The notes below the pieces were generated by a model. The model did no database searches and was not told the origin of the DNA. It saw only the letters and a list, made by a program, of their open reading frames with translations. The position numbers were made by a program, and so were the translations under genes. From assembly GCA_963847735.1 (NCBI GenBank), contig CAWKAV010000016.1, positions 310,001-374,000 of the forward strand: DNA of 64,000 bases. The letters are read 5' to 3'. Each line of letters begins with the position of its first letter. Within the stretch, counting starts at the first letter, position 1. The stretch is from CAWKAV01 sp963847735. GTDB taxonomy: Bacteria > Desulfobacterota > Desulfuromonadia > Desulfuromonadales > BM103. Shown here piece by piece: positions 48,907 through 58,671 of this stretch.

Positions 48907-49698
48907 TTGAATTATTTTGATGCAATATTGCTTGGCAGCCTGCAGGGCGCCACAGAGTTTTTGCCGGTTTCATCAAGCGGGCACCTGGTCCTGGCCCAGC
49001 ACCTGCTCGGTGATTTCGAGCAATCGGGCGTGCTCTTCGATGTCCTGCTGCATGTCGGCACCCTGGTGGCGGTCGTGCTTTATTTCCGGCATGACCTGAC
49101 GGGTTTGGTTTCGTCCCTCTGGCGACGTGATGAAGCGGCTGTTCAGCAGCGATTTATGGTCTGGCTGCTGATTGCCGGCTCCATACCAACTGCCGCGATT
49201 GGCCTGCTCTTTAAAGATTTATTTATGAGCCTCTTTGAGCGTCCGGTTATCGTCTGCATCATGCTGCTGATCACCGGCAGTCTGCTCTGGTTGGCGGAAC
49301 GCCTGCGCAACAAGGAGAAGACTCGCGAGGCGATGACCTTCCGCGATGCCTTGGTGGTCGGTACGGTTCAGGGCTGCGCTATCATCCCCGGCATTTCCCG
49401 ATCCGGTTCAACGATCGCAGTTTTGATGCTGCGCGGTGTCGATGGTGAAACAGCTGCGCGCTTTTCGTTTCTGCTGGCTCTGCCGGCGGTCCTCGGTGCG
49501 GCTCTCCTTTCGATCAGGGACCTCGATCATGCAGCAACCGGCATAGTTCTCCCTTACCTGGCCGGAACGCTTGCCTCATTGCTGACCGGCCTGCTCTGTA
49601 TCCATTTTTTGATGGGTATTATCAGACGTCGACGACTGCACTGGTTTGCCTTCTACTGCTGGTTTGTCGGTAGTGTGGGGCTGCTTTTATTGCTGTAA
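48907..49698 (+). CDS. uppP: Undecaprenyl-diphosphate phosphatase UppP
   Basis: This is a 263-residue polytopic enzyme that recycles the undecaprenyl carrier for cell wall and O-antigen synthesis; it is also called BacA (bacitracin resistance). The TTG start at 48907 (NYFDAILLGSLQGATEFLPVSSSGHLVLA) gives the signature first motif with catalytic Glu and Ser; IIPGISRSGSTIAVLMLRG is the second. Seven to eight helices follow. AAGGACC lies upstream. It is close behind rnj and followed by ftsK. Confidence 0.95.
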   Translation: MNYFDAILLGSLQGATEFLPVSSSGHLVLAQHLLGDFEQSGVLFDVLLHVGTLVAVVLYFRHDLTGLVSSLWRRDEAAVQQRFMVWLLIAGSIPTAAIGLLFKDLFMSLFERPVIVCIMLLITGSLLWLAERLRNKEKTREAMTFRDALVVGTVQGCAIIPGISRSGSTIAVLMLRGVDGETAARFSFLLALPAVLGAALLSIRDLDHAATGIVLPYLAGTLASLLTGLLCIHFLMGIIRRRRLHWFAFYCWFVGSVGLLLLL

Positions 49699-49762
49699 CC
49701 AATCTTTGACCTTTCCCCTATAATTGAGCTAACATGCTGCGAGTTATTCACGGGATTACTGA

Positions 49763-52048
49763 ATGAGCGAAAAACCACGTAAAGTCTTTCTGCGCGAACA
49801 CATCAAGAAAGAGATTGCTGGCTTGGTCTGGATGGCGGCAGGTCTCTTTCTGCTCTTGAGCCTGATCTCGTTCAACAACAGTGATCCCTCCTTCAACAAC
49901 AATCTTGATCCGGCGACGATTCACAACTTCTGTGGCAAGGTCGGAGCCTATGTCTCCGACCTTTTTTACCAGGTGATTGGCCTGCCGGCCCTGGTCATTC
50001 CTTTCGCATGCCTGCTTTTTGCCTGGCGGCTTCTGAAATTTCGCGATCTGCACCCCCGGACCTACAAGATTTTCGCTTTTGCAGTGATGCTGGTTTCCAT
50101 CTCCGGGCTGATTGCCCTTGAAATTGGAAAAGTCGCCCTGTTCGGACAGACTCTGAGCCAGGCCGGCGGATTTATCGGCTTTTTCCTGGCAAGCACTCTG
50201 AAAAGCTGGTTCAACCTGACCGGGGCAACCATCTTCCTTCTGGTTTTTTTCTCCGTCTCGGCCATGTTGGTTGCCCGTTTTTCCATGGTGCTCTTCCTGG
50301 AAGGTTTGCTGGCAAGGCTGGGTGACAAGCTTGAAAGACGCAAGGAAGCCCGGCAGGCCCGTCGTGCCCTGAGAGACAACCGGTCGTCCACCAGAGACAA
50401 AGCCCCGCTCATTCGCGCTCCGGAGCCATCTCCGGTTCCAACAACCAGGGAGAAAGGCAAGAAAAACAATAAAAATAAAAGCCAGGACAGTCAGGAAGCT
50501 TTTGATTTTCTGGAACCGTCCGGCACCTATCATCCACCTTCTCTGGCCCTGCTTGACCACGATGGCGACCCGGCAAAACCGGTTGACAAGGACGTTCTGA
50601 TGATGAACGCCCGGCTGTTGGAGAAAAAACTGCTCGATTTCAACGTCGAAGGTGATGTCTCCGAAGTCAAGCCTGGGCCGGTGGTTACCATGTACGAGTT
50701 TGCCCCGGCCCCGGGCGTCAAGGTCAACAAAATTGCCGGTCTGGCCGACGATCTGAGTATGGCGCTCAAGGCACTCTCGATCCGTATTGTTGCACCGATT
50801 CCGGGACGTGGCGTGGTTGGTATCGAGATCCCCAATCGCGATCGGGAAATGGTTTATCTCAAAGAGATTTTTGCTACCGAAGAATTCCAGAAGACCGGCG
50901 GTCGACTGCCCCTCGCTCTTGGCAAGGATATTTTCGGCCACACCGTGGTTGCCGATCTCGCCAGGATGCCGCACCTGCTGGTGGCGGGTTCAACCGGGAC
51001 AGGCAAGTCGGTTTCGATCAATGCCATGATCCTGTCACTCCTCTATCGCGCCGATCCGCGTGATGTCCGCCTGATCATGGTCGATCCGAAAATGCTGGAG
51101 CTCTCGATGTACGAAGGTATCCCGCACCTGCTGCTGCCGGTTGTCACCAACCCGAAAAAGGCGGCGCTGGCTCTCAACTGGGCCGTGCGCGAGATGGAAC
51201 GACGCTACAAGTTGATGTCCGACAAGGGTGTCCGGAACATCGATGGCTATAACCGCAAACTGGCCAAAGAGGAGAAAGAAAAATCTTCTAAACGGCAGCG
51301 CGAGCTCGACAACGACGCGGTCATCGATCTCCTGGAGGAGGACCTCCCCACAATCGAACTGGCCGAAGGGGAAAAGCTTGATCATGGCCATCTCCCCTAC
51401 ATCGTTGTGATAGTCGATGAGCTTGCCGACCTGATGATGATCTCCGGCCGGGATATTGAAGAAGCGATTACACGTCTGGCACAGATGGCCCGCGCGGCTG
51501 GCATCCACCTGATTCTGGCCACTCAGCGGCCAAGTGTCGATGTCATCACCGGCCTGATCAAGGCCAACTTCCCGACCAGGATCTCTTTCAAGGTCTTTTC
51601 GCGCATCGACTCGCGCACCATTCTGGACCAGATGGGGGCCGAGACGCTGCTCGGCAACGGCGACATGCTCTTCCTGCCACCTGGCACCGGTGCCGTGCAA
51701 CGCGTTCATGGTGCCTTTGTCTCGGAGATTGAGGTCCAGCGTGTGGTTGATTTCCTCAAGAAGCAGGGCACGCCCGAATATGACAAGACCATTCTCGCAG
51801 CTCCAGCGTCTGCGGACAGCGGTGGTAATGGCGACGATGAGTATGACGAAAAATGGGACCAGGCCCTGGCGATCATTGCCGACACCAAGCAGGCTTCGAT
51901 CTCCATGCTGCAGCGCCGCCTGCGCCTCGGCTATAACCGCGCCGCCCGCATGATCGAGAAGATGGAAGCGGAAGGGATCGTCGGCCCTTCAGACGGCACC
52001 AGCCGCCCTCGGGAAGTTTTTATCAGCAAAATTGGTGGGGACGAATAA
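49763..52048 (+). CDS. ftsK: DNA translocase FtsK/SpoIIIE
   Basis: This 761-residue protein couples chromosome segregation to division. Four N-terminal helices (about residues 20-180) are followed by a short charged linker (180-250), the alpha-beta motor with AGSTGTGKSVSINAM (Walker A), VDELADLMMISG (Walker B region) and THR-type LATQRPSVDVITGLIKANFPTRISFKV, and a C-terminal gamma winged helix (ISMLQRRLRLGYNRAARMIEKMEAEGIVGPSDG) that reads KOPS-like polarity sites. A terminator follows. The linker is short compared with E. coli FtsK, as is usual in this group. Confidence 0.95.
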   Translation: MSEKPRKVFLREHIKKEIAGLVWMAAGLFLLLSLISFNNSDPSFNNNLDPATIHNFCGKVGAYVSDLFYQVIGLPALVIPFACLLFAWRLLKFRDLHPRTYKIFAFAVMLVSISGLIALEIGKVALFGQTLSQAGGFIGFFLASTLKSWFNLTGATIFLLVFFSVSAMLVARFSMVLFLEGLLARLGDKLERRKEARQARRALRDNRSSTRDKAPLIRAPEPSPVPTTREKGKKNNKNKSQDSQEAFDFLEPSGTYHPPSLALLDHDGDPAKPVDKDVLMMNARLLEKKLLDFNVEGDVSEVKPGPVVTMYEFAPAPGVKVNKIAGLADDLSMALKALSIRIVAPIPGRGVVGIEIPNRDREMVYLKEIFATEEFQKTGGRLPLALGKDIFGHTVVADLARMPHLLVAGSTGTGKSVSINAMILSLLYRADPRDVRLIMVDPKMLELSMYEGIPHLLLPVVTNPKKAALALNWAVREMERRYKLMSDKGVRNIDGYNRKLAKEEKEKSSKRQRELDNDAVIDLLEEDLPTIELAEGEKLDHGHLPYIVVIVDELADLMMISGRDIEEAITRLAQMARAAGIHLILATQRPSVDVITGLIKANFPTRISFKVFSRIDSRTILDQMGAETLLGNGDMLFLPPGTGAVQRVHGAFVSEIEVQRVVDFLKKQGTPEYDKTILAAPASADSGGNGDDEYDEKWDQALAIIADTKQASISMLQRRLRLGYNRAARMIEKMEAEGIVGPSDGTSRPREVFISKIGGDE

Positions 52049-52101
52049 GTATCAAGTGCGCGCCCGACAGACCGTTCACTTGAACGACCATAAAAAAACT
52101 T

Positions 52102-52132
52102 AACCCCCTAGCCTTTCCGGGCCGGGGGTTTT
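52102..52132 (+). terminator. Terminator after ftsK
   Basis: AACCCCC pairs with GGGGGTT around a partly paired loop and is followed by TTTTC. It is 53 bases past the ftsK stop. Confidence 0.7.
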
Positions 52133-52410
52133 CTTATCTCTTCTGGCGCGAGAGGTTTGTGTCGTGACTTATGAGGATTGCGATTAACACTTGTGGATGC
52201 TAGGTTTCATCCTGTTGATTCAACCACTCCCACCCCACACGAATCCTCCCTTCAAAACCAGCCATCCTTGTCATCTTGAGGCCATAAAAACATGAAAGAG
52301 AACAACAGCTGACCAAACTTCAGCGAGTCGGAGATAAAGTTACTAAAAGTTTCAAAAAGCCCTCAGGGATGCTAATATTACTACCTTGCTAAAGGAAGCA
52401 GAGTCTGATT
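52133..52410 (+). other. Leader region of the larB operon
   Basis: No gene is visible in these 278 bases. The region is AT-richer at its right end and must hold the larB promoter, but no convincing -35/-10 pair or riboswitch fold is evident by eye. Confidence 0.4.
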
Positions 52411-53169
52411 ATGGATAGTAACGATTTAAAGCACTTACTGACGGCTGTGCAGACCGGAGATCTCAGCATTGATGAGGGTGTCGAACGCCTGCGAGAACTC
52501 CCTTTTGAAGATATTGGCATCGCTATGATCGATCACCACCGCGCTCTGCGCCAGGGAGTTCCTGAAGTGGTGCTGGGCGAATCGAAATCGGCAGAACAGA
52601 TTGCCGTAATTGTGCAGCACATGGCTGCTCACGGTGACAATGTCCTGGTCACCAGGATTTCCAGTGAAAAGGCTGAAAGCCTTTCAAATACTCATCCAGG
52701 CGGCGCATACGATCCGATCGCCAAAACCTTCTCCCTGCAACAAAAACCTTTTGAGGACCTCGGCCGAGGGAAAGTCCTCGTTATTTGCGCCGGCACCTCG
52801 GACCTGCCCGTCGCTAAAGAAGCTGCCGTCACCGCCCGAATGTTCAATAACCAGGTGGTAGAACTTGTCGATGTTGGCGTTGCCGGTATTCATCGACTGC
52901 TGGCACACACCGATGCCCTGTTTGAAGCCACGGTTATCATTGTTGTTGCTGGCATGGAAGGGGCTCTTCCGTCTGTGGTCGGTGGCCTAGTCGATGTGCC
53001 GGTGATTGCCGTGCCCACTTCGGTTGGTTACGGGGCCTCTTTCAACGGTCTTGCCGCTCTGCTTGGCATGCTCAACTCTTGTGCCGGCGGCATCACGGTG
53101 GTCAATATCGACAACGGCTTCGGAGCGGCCTTTGCCGCCACTCGCATCAATCGGAACAAAACACCATGA
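52411..53169 (+). CDS. larB: LarB, pyridinium-3,5-biscarboxylic acid mononucleotide synthase
   Basis: LarB carboxylates and hydrolyses nicotinic acid adenine dinucleotide, the first step of the nickel-pincer cofactor. At 252 residues it resembles PurE in its C-terminal half. VLVICAGTSDLPVAKEAAVTARMF is the nucleotide-binding block, GIHRLLAHTDALFEATVIIVVAGMEGALPSVVGGLVDVPVIAVPTSVGYG holds the PurE-like core, and GGITVVNIDNGFGAAFAA ends the fold. Its stop overlaps the larC start as ATGA. larC follows and larE is at 2.5-3.3 kb; LarA-like enzymes are not in the window. Confidence 0.93.
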   Translation: MDSNDLKHLLTAVQTGDLSIDEGVERLRELPFEDIGIAMIDHHRALRQGVPEVVLGESKSAEQIAVIVQHMAAHGDNVLVTRISSEKAESLSNTHPGGAYDPIAKTFSLQQKPFEDLGRGKVLVICAGTSDLPVAKEAAVTARMFNNQVVELVDVGVAGIHRLLAHTDALFEATVIIVVAGMEGALPSVVGGLVDVPVIAVPTSVGYGASFNGLAALLGMLNSCAGGITVVNIDNGFGAAFAATRINRNKTP

Positions 53170-54351
53170 GCCTGCTTTACCTCGATACTTTCTCCGGGAT
53201 TTCCGGTGACATGATGCTTGGCCTGTTGGTTGATCTGGGCCTGGAATTGTCAGCCATCGAGGCGGAGTTGGCCCTTTTGCCCGTCTCCGGCTATCGACTG
53301 CAACAGCGCAGCGAAAAACGTCACGGCATTGCTGGCACGAGGATTGAGGTGGTGTGTGACGACCATCAGCCTGCGCGGACATGGTCGGACATCGACAGCA
53401 TGTTGTTGGATTGCTCGCTCAACGCAAAAGTAAGTAGTATGGCACGCCGTATCTTTCGACGTCTCGGTGAGGCAGAAGCGCAGGTTCACAAAGTTGACCT
53501 GGATGTCGTGCATTTTCATGAGGTTGGTGCCGTTGACGCCATCGTCGATATCGTCGGCAGTGCGATCGGGCTGCGCCTTCTGGGGGTTCAGGAAGTCTGT
53601 TGCGCCCCGCTGCCTCTTTCCAGTGGCTTGATGCGGGGCAGCACACGGCGCCATGCCGTTGCCCGCTCCGGCTACCCTGCAGCTTTTGCAGGGGCAACCG
53701 GTGCGTGATGCAGGCAGTGATCGTGAGTTGGTCACTCCCACCGGAGCCGCAATCGCCACCGAAGTTGCACAGTTTGGTGTCATGCCGGAGATGACTATCG
53801 AACGTATCGGCTACGGTGTCGGCGGCTGGGAGCTGGAAGATCGCCCCAACCTGTTGCGAGGCATCATCGGCAAAAGAACGCTGGCCGAAGGTTTTGAATA
53901 TGATTCGGTGACCGTGATCGAAACCCATCTCGATGATTCCTCGCCGGAATGGCTGGGCGCTCTGCTGGAGCGACTCACGACCGATGGTGCCCTGGATGTC
54001 ACTTTTGCCCCTCTGCAGATGAAAAAGAATCGTCCGGGCACTTGCTTGACCGTCATCGCCAGGCCACATGAAGCGGCAGCGCTGGCGCGGGTGATTCTGC
54101 GCGAGAGCAGCGCCATCGGTGTGCGTCTGCATGAGACCCGCCGTATGAAGCTGCGTCGCGTAGCGGCTCACGTACAGACCGATCTTGGTGAAGCTGACGT
54201 GAAACTGATTTACGAAGGGGATAAGCTGCTGCGGATCACCCCCGAGCATGCCAGCTGCCAAACATTGGCAAACGCAGCAGACCGGCCATTGCCTGAAGTC
54301 TACCGCGTGGTCACCGCCGCCGCCAACCGGCAATTCGGGCTGGAGGGCTAG
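53166..54351 (+). CDS. larC: LarC, nickel insertion protein (CTP-dependent cyclometallase), one frameshift
   Basis: LarC inserts nickel into the bis-thiolated pincer nucleotide, using CTP. It starts MSLLYLDTFSGISGDMMLGLLVDLG. VHFHEVGAVDAIVDIVGSAIGLRLLG is the conserved metal-binding helix. The frame shifts near 53640 between GLMRG and PLPAPATLQLLQGQPV. The second half has ELVTPTGAAIATEVAQFG, VTVIETHLDDSSPEWLGALLERL and the C-terminal RHETRR-type MKLRRVAAHVQTDLG. The total is about 395 residues, normal for unsplit LarC. In some lactobacilli larC is read by programmed frameshifting; the shift here is in a different place, in an ordinary G/C-rich context. Confidence 0.9.
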
Positions 54352-54809
54352 TGCGCAGGCTGATACTTTTCCTCTCCAGCAACGCCGGGCTCGGTTATGC
54401 GCCTCTTGCTTCTGGAACCTTCGGCACCCTTGCCGGTATTCCAATCTTCTACCTGACCGGAGCCTGGCCGTGGTGGCTTTTCCTGGTTACCTTGACAGCC
54501 CTGCTTTTCTTCAGCTTCTGGCTATCCGATGCCGCCGGAAAAATCTATGGAGTTGCCGACGATGGCCGCATCGTGGTCGATGAACTGGTCGGCTACCTGG
54601 TGACTGTCGCCTTCCTGCCGTGGAGCTGGCCGGTTGCCTTGCTCGGTTTCCTCTGGTTCCGCGTTTTCGATATTCTTAAACCTCCGCCGGCACGTTGGTT
54701 TGATACACATTTGAAAAATGGTATTGGCGTGGTCCTCGATGACGTTGCTGCTGGGGTTTATGGTGCGATTGCCCTGCGTCTGACCCTGTGGTTGTTCAAC
54801 CTGACTTGA
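54351..54809 (+). CDS. pgpA: Phosphatidylglycerophosphatase A
   Basis: PgpA dephosphorylates phosphatidylglycerophosphate in membrane lipid synthesis. It is 152 residues long with a GTG start (MRRLILFLSSNAGLGYAPLASGTFGTLAG) right at the larC stop. IVVDELVGYLVTVAFLPWSW and FRVFDILKPPPARWFDTHLKNGIGVVLDDVAAGVY are the family motifs, including the catalytic DD-V. Four helices are predicted. It is part of the larB-to-alaS rightward run. Confidence 0.94.
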   Translation: MRRLILFLSSNAGLGYAPLASGTFGTLAGIPIFYLTGAWPWWLFLVTLTALLFFSFWLSDAAGKIYGVADDGRIVVDELVGYLVTVAFLPWSWPVALLGFLWFRVFDILKPPPARWFDTHLKNGIGVVLDDVAAGVYGAIALRLTLWLFNLT

Positions 54810-54858
54810 TAACGGTGCTCGCTGCGCCGAAACAATGCTTCAGAAAGTCCCGATATCG

Positions 54859-56112
54859 ATGAAGATTGCAATTCTCACCATTGGCGACGAACTTTTGAAC
54901 GGCGATCTGGCCGATACCAACACGGCGGCCATCGCCCGGGCATTGCTCGACAACTCCCTGCCGGTGCGTGAAGCAGCGACCGTTGGTGACGGCGAGGAAG
55001 ATATTGTTGCCGCTCTGCGAAGACTGGCCGGTACGCACGATGCCGTGATTGTGACGGGCGGACTCGGCCCGACTGAGGACGACCGCACATCCCGGGCGGC
55101 AGCACGTGCTTTTAGCCGCTCCCTGAGTTTGAATGACAAAGCCCTCCAGCAGATCAGGGCCCGTTTTCTGTCCTGGAAGCGGCAGATGCATCCCCGCAAC
55201 GAAAAGCAGGCCCTGCTGCCCGGCAGAAGTACCGTCATCGCCAATCAGAATGGCACTGCTCCCGGTTTTTGTTTGCAGGAAGGGTCCGCCGATCTTTATT
55301 TCCTGCCGGGTGTTCCCGGGGAAATGCTGGCCATGCTCGATGAGTACGTCATTCCCTCGCTGTTAAATCGCTTCCCTAATCCGGCCTTGAACTGTCAGCG
55401 CATTCTGACAGTTTTTGGCCTCGCAGAACCGGACGTTGAGGCACGCATCCATCGCGATGGCCTGCCGGAGGGTGTTGCACTGGCGTTCAATGTCGTGTTC
55501 CCGATGGTGCATGTCAAATTACGCGCCAGGGGAGAAAACGCTCACAGGCTGGTCGATCGTGCCGAACTGGCAGTGCGCAAAACTCTGGGTGATTTTGTGG
55601 TCGGTATTGACGATGAGAGTCTGGCTTCGACAACGGCACGCTTGCTCTCAGCCGCTGGCGTCATTCTGGCTCTTGCCGAGTCGTGCACCGGTGGCCTGGT
55701 TGCCAAACTGCTGACTGACCAGCCGGGCGCCTCGACGTTTCTGGAACGCAGTGTCGTGACCTACGCCAATTCCGCCAAAGTGAATTGTCTGAACGTGCCC
55801 GGGGAGCTGCTAGATCGCCATGGTGCCGTCAGCGCCGAATGTGCTGCGGCCATGGTCAGGGGCGTGCATTCAAAAGCTCTCACTGACATCAGTCTTGCCG
55901 TAACCGGTATTGCCGGGCCCGCAGGCGGTACGATCGATAAACCTGTTGGAACGATCTTCCTGGCCATGAAGAGCCGTCGGGGAGAACGCGTCGAACGCTT
56001 TAATTTTTCCGGCAGTCGCGACCAGATCAGGCTGCGTACGGCCTGTACGGCCCTGGATTGGCTGCGCCGCGAGGCCCTGCTCCTGCTTGCAGGTGAAGAG
56101 CACGGGGGCTGA
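54859..56112 (+). CDS. cinA: CinA, nicotinamide-nucleotide amidase
   Basis: This 417-residue fusion of an N-terminal molybdopterin-binding-like (COG1058) domain, IAILTIGDELLNGDLADTNTAAIARALL with GGLGPTEDDRT, and a C-terminal NMN deamidase (PncC) domain, LALAESCTGGLVAKLLTDQPGASTFLERSVVTYANSAK with VTGIAGPAGGT, acts in NAD recycling. The ATG at 54859 is chosen because it matches the family start; the ATG at 54835 would add 8 residues. It is often next to recA, as here. Confidence 0.94.
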   Translation: MKIAILTIGDELLNGDLADTNTAAIARALLDNSLPVREAATVGDGEEDIVAALRRLAGTHDAVIVTGGLGPTEDDRTSRAAARAFSRSLSLNDKALQQIRARFLSWKRQMHPRNEKQALLPGRSTVIANQNGTAPGFCLQEGSADLYFLPGVPGEMLAMLDEYVIPSLLNRFPNPALNCQRILTVFGLAEPDVEARIHRDGLPEGVALAFNVVFPMVHVKLRARGENAHRLVDRAELAVRKTLGDFVVGIDDESLASTTARLLSAAGVILALAESCTGGLVAKLLTDQPGASTFLERSVVTYANSAKVNCLNVPGELLDRHGAVSAECAAAMVRGVHSKALTDISLAVTGIAGPAGGTIDKPVGTIFLAMKSRRGERVERFNFSGSRDQIRLRTACTALDWLRREALLLLAGEEHGG

Positions 56113-56114
56113 CC

Positions 56115-58055
56115 ATGACCACACTGATGTTTGCACTGGCAGGAGTCAGCATCATCCTGGCTATTTACAGCCAAAAAAAGACCAGACAACTGGCAGACAA
56201 GTTGCTGGTGGCTGAAGAGAGTCGCCGGCAGCAGCAGGAGGCCCTTGGGAATTATCGCAGCCGTGACCAGCAGCTCTTTCAGAACGCCGGCGAAGCCCTG
56301 TTTGTCTTTGACCAGGCAGATGGTTCTCTGCTGGAAATAAATCGTCAGGCGGAAATTCTGACCGGGTACGATCAGGCCGAGGCCCTCCGCCTGGATTTCA
56401 AGATGTTCGTTTCCCGGGAAAGTCGGCAAAGTGTCCTGCGCATGATCGGCTCCACCATCAAACAGGGCGAGGCCGGGATCAAGGAGGTCAATTTCCAGCG
56501 CAAGGACGGCAGCCATTTCATTGGTGAAATAAAGGCGGCGGCCGGCTACCTGAACAACAGCCGGGTGATCTATGGCAGCTTCCGCGACATCACGCAAATT
56601 ACCAACCTGCAAATCGAGCTGCGACGGCAGAACCGGCATCTTTCCCTGCTCAACGAGATATCCCAACGCGTCGCCGAAGGTCACGATCTGCCGCACACTC
56701 TGAAAATAATTCTCGACGAAGTCGTCACAGGCCTTGCCATCTCAGGAGGGGGGATCTTTCTCCTCGAACAGTGCGGTACGGAGATGAAGCTGGCCATCCA
56801 TCGCAACATCCCCGGGGATGTGGTCGAGGAGCTTGCTCGGATGCAGCCGGGCATGGGCTTGGCGGGCAAAGTTGCACAAACCGGCCGACCGAGGCTTTCT
56901 ACTAACCTGCAACAGGATCATCGTCGGATTTCAAGCGCGGTTTTTGCCGATGGCTGGCGAGCTTTCCTGGCTGTGCCTTTTGTTGCCCGCGAAGAAACAC
57001 TTGGTGTGCTCTTTATCTTTGATCGAGGTAGCCGCTCTTTCAATCGGGAGGATGTCCGCCTGATTCAGGCCATCGGCAGACAGCTCGGGCCCTTGCTGAA
57101 GAATGCCGAACTGTTTGACGAACTGCAATGGCAGCACCGGCTGAATTATGCAAGTCTGCGCGAACTGGAGCGTTCCCGGGCGGCCCTGCGTGACAACCTC
57201 GAGCACCTGGAACATCATCATCGGGCCCTGCAGAGTCTCAGTCAGATGAAAAGCACCTTTCTCTCCCTGGCCTCGCATGAACTGCGGACACCTTTGACAA
57301 CCATCCTTTCCGGAACGGAATTCCTCCAGGCTGAAGCGGCCGGAGTGTTAGGTGAAAGTGAAAAGCGCGCCCTCAATGTCATCCTGCGCGGCGGCCAGCG
57401 CCTCAACCATATCGTCGACGAACTTCTTGAAGCCGCCCGCTTGCAGGCGAAATCTTTCTACATTGCCCGTGAAACTTTCAACCCCAGAATAATGATCGAT
57501 GAGCTGCTGACCGAATTCGGGCCGAACTGCGAAATGCGCAATCTGAAATTGGAGCTGCAGGTTTTCCCCGACGACTCGATGATCCGGGGCGACCTGCATC
57601 ATCTTCGGCGGGCCTTTGGCAGGGTGATGGAAAATGCCATGAAGTTTACCCCGGAGGGCGGCTGGGTACGGATTGCCGGCAAAACCGTGCCTCAGCGCGA
57701 AGTCCTGTCCCGGGCGGACATGCTGAGCCGGTTTTGCGCGGGTTTCTTTGCTGGCGAGCCTGCAGAGAACTACCTGGAGATTGCCATCAGCGATAGCGGC
57801 ATAGGTCTTGAGAAGGAGGACCAGTTGCGTATTTTTGACGATTTCCACGAAGTCGGCGACATTTCGGGGCATTCGACGTCACAGACCCGCTTCGGCGGCA
57901 AAGGCATCGGCCTCGGGCTGACCCTGGCCAAGGGGATCATCGAAACCCACGGAGGCCTGATCTGGGTTGAAAGCGCCGGACCCTCACAGGGCAGCTGTTT
58001 TTCGGCGCTGTTACCACTGGCCGACCCTGATGAGGGGACACATGTCCCTGCCTAG
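56115..58055 (+). CDS. PAS-GAF histidine kinase between cinA and thpR
   Basis: This 646-residue kinase has one N-terminal helix (LMFALAGVSIILAIYSQ), a short coiled coil, a PAS domain (about 55-165, with NAGEALFVFDQADGSLLEINR), and a GAF domain (about 190-335). The HisKA H box is ASHELRTPL (His388), followed by HATPase_c with SDSGIGLEKEDQLRIF and GGKGIGLGLTLAKGIIETHGG. All catalytic boxes are intact. It starts 2 bases after cinA and overlaps the thpR start, so it is in the operon. No response regulator is adjacent; the partner is unknown. Confidence 0.92.
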   Translation: MTTLMFALAGVSIILAIYSQKKTRQLADKLLVAEESRRQQQEALGNYRSRDQQLFQNAGEALFVFDQADGSLLEINRQAEILTGYDQAEALRLDFKMFVSRESRQSVLRMIGSTIKQGEAGIKEVNFQRKDGSHFIGEIKAAAGYLNNSRVIYGSFRDITQITNLQIELRRQNRHLSLLNEISQRVAEGHDLPHTLKIILDEVVTGLAISGGGIFLLEQCGTEMKLAIHRNIPGDVVEELARMQPGMGLAGKVAQTGRPRLSTNLQQDHRRISSAVFADGWRAFLAVPFVAREETLGVLFIFDRGSRSFNREDVRLIQAIGRQLGPLLKNAELFDELQWQHRLNYASLRELERSRAALRDNLEHLEHHHRALQSLSQMKSTFLSLASHELRTPLTTILSGTEFLQAEAAGVLGESEKRALNVILRGGQRLNHIVDELLEAARLQAKSFYIARETFNPRIMIDELLTEFGPNCEMRNLKLELQVFPDDSMIRGDLHHLRRAFGRVMENAMKFTPEGGWVRIAGKTVPQREVLSRADMLSRFCAGFFAGEPAENYLEIAISDSGIGLEKEDQLRIFDDFHEVGDISGHSTSQTRFGGKGIGLGLTLAKGIIETHGGLIWVESAGPSQGSCFSALLPLADPDEGTHVPA

Positions 58056-58617
58056 AGTCTTTCTGGCTGTGCCGTTGCCTCTGCATATCAGGGAGTCAAT
58101 CTGCACCCTGCAGGAAAACCTTCGGACCAGGATGCCGGATGTCCGCTGGACCCGTCCAGACAACCTGCACCTGACCCTGCATTTCTTCGGTGAAACGACA
58201 CAGGAAACCCTTGAAAAGATCAAGGTTTCTGTGCTATCCGTTAAGCGCTGTCAACAGCCGTTCATGGTCGAGGTCAAAGGTCTTGGCGCCTTCCCCGATT
58301 GGCATCGGCCCCGTATCCTTTGGCTCATCCTGGAGCCTGAGGATGCGGTCAGAAAACTTCATGGAGATTGCCAGCAGGCCCTGCATCTGGCTGGAGTGGT
58401 CACTGAGTCACGACCTTATACACCGCACTTGACCATTGGTCGACTGCGGCAGAATAAAACTGACCTGACCGGTCTGCCCGGCTCGGTTGGCCTCCTGCCG
58501 GTTGGCTGGATGCAGATCGACAGTCTGGTCCTTTTTGAGAGCCGCCTGCACTCCAATGGTGCAGAACATGTCCCTTTATTGACGTTGACTTTTGATGATG
58601 AAATTGACAGCCTGTAA
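58042..58617 (+). CDS. thpR: RNA 2',3'-cyclic phosphodiesterase ThpR
   Basis: ThpR is a 2H phosphoesterase of 191 residues that opens 2',3'-cyclic phosphates and can act as RNA ligase. The two catalytic H-x-T motifs are HLTLHFFGET (first) and HLTIGRLRQ (second). The start MSLPRVFLAVPLP overlaps the end of the kinase by 14 bases; an in-frame ATG at 58030 is an alternative. It is followed by recA after 54 bases. Confidence 0.9.
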   Translation: MSLPRVFLAVPLPLHIRESICTLQENLRTRMPDVRWTRPDNLHLTLHFFGETTQETLEKIKVSVLSVKRCQQPFMVEVKGLGAFPDWHRPRILWLILEPEDAVRKLHGDCQQALHLAGVVTESRPYTPHLTIGRLRQNKTDLTGLPGSVGLLPVGWMQIDSLVLFESRLHSNGAEHVPLLTLTFDDEIDSL

Positions 58618-58671
58618 CAGACAAACAAACATTCAGATTGCGGGTATTGACCCCGTGAGGAGGGAAAACTG

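Noticed and set aside
49748..50974. Minus-strand frame of 408 residues opposite ftsK
   Set aside because: It is the antisense of the FtsK N-terminal half; FtsK has all motor motifs.
58618..58671. LexA/SOS box upstream of recA
   Set aside because: No clear dyad matching known SOS boxes is visible in the 54-base gap. recA may be driven from an upstream operon promoter.
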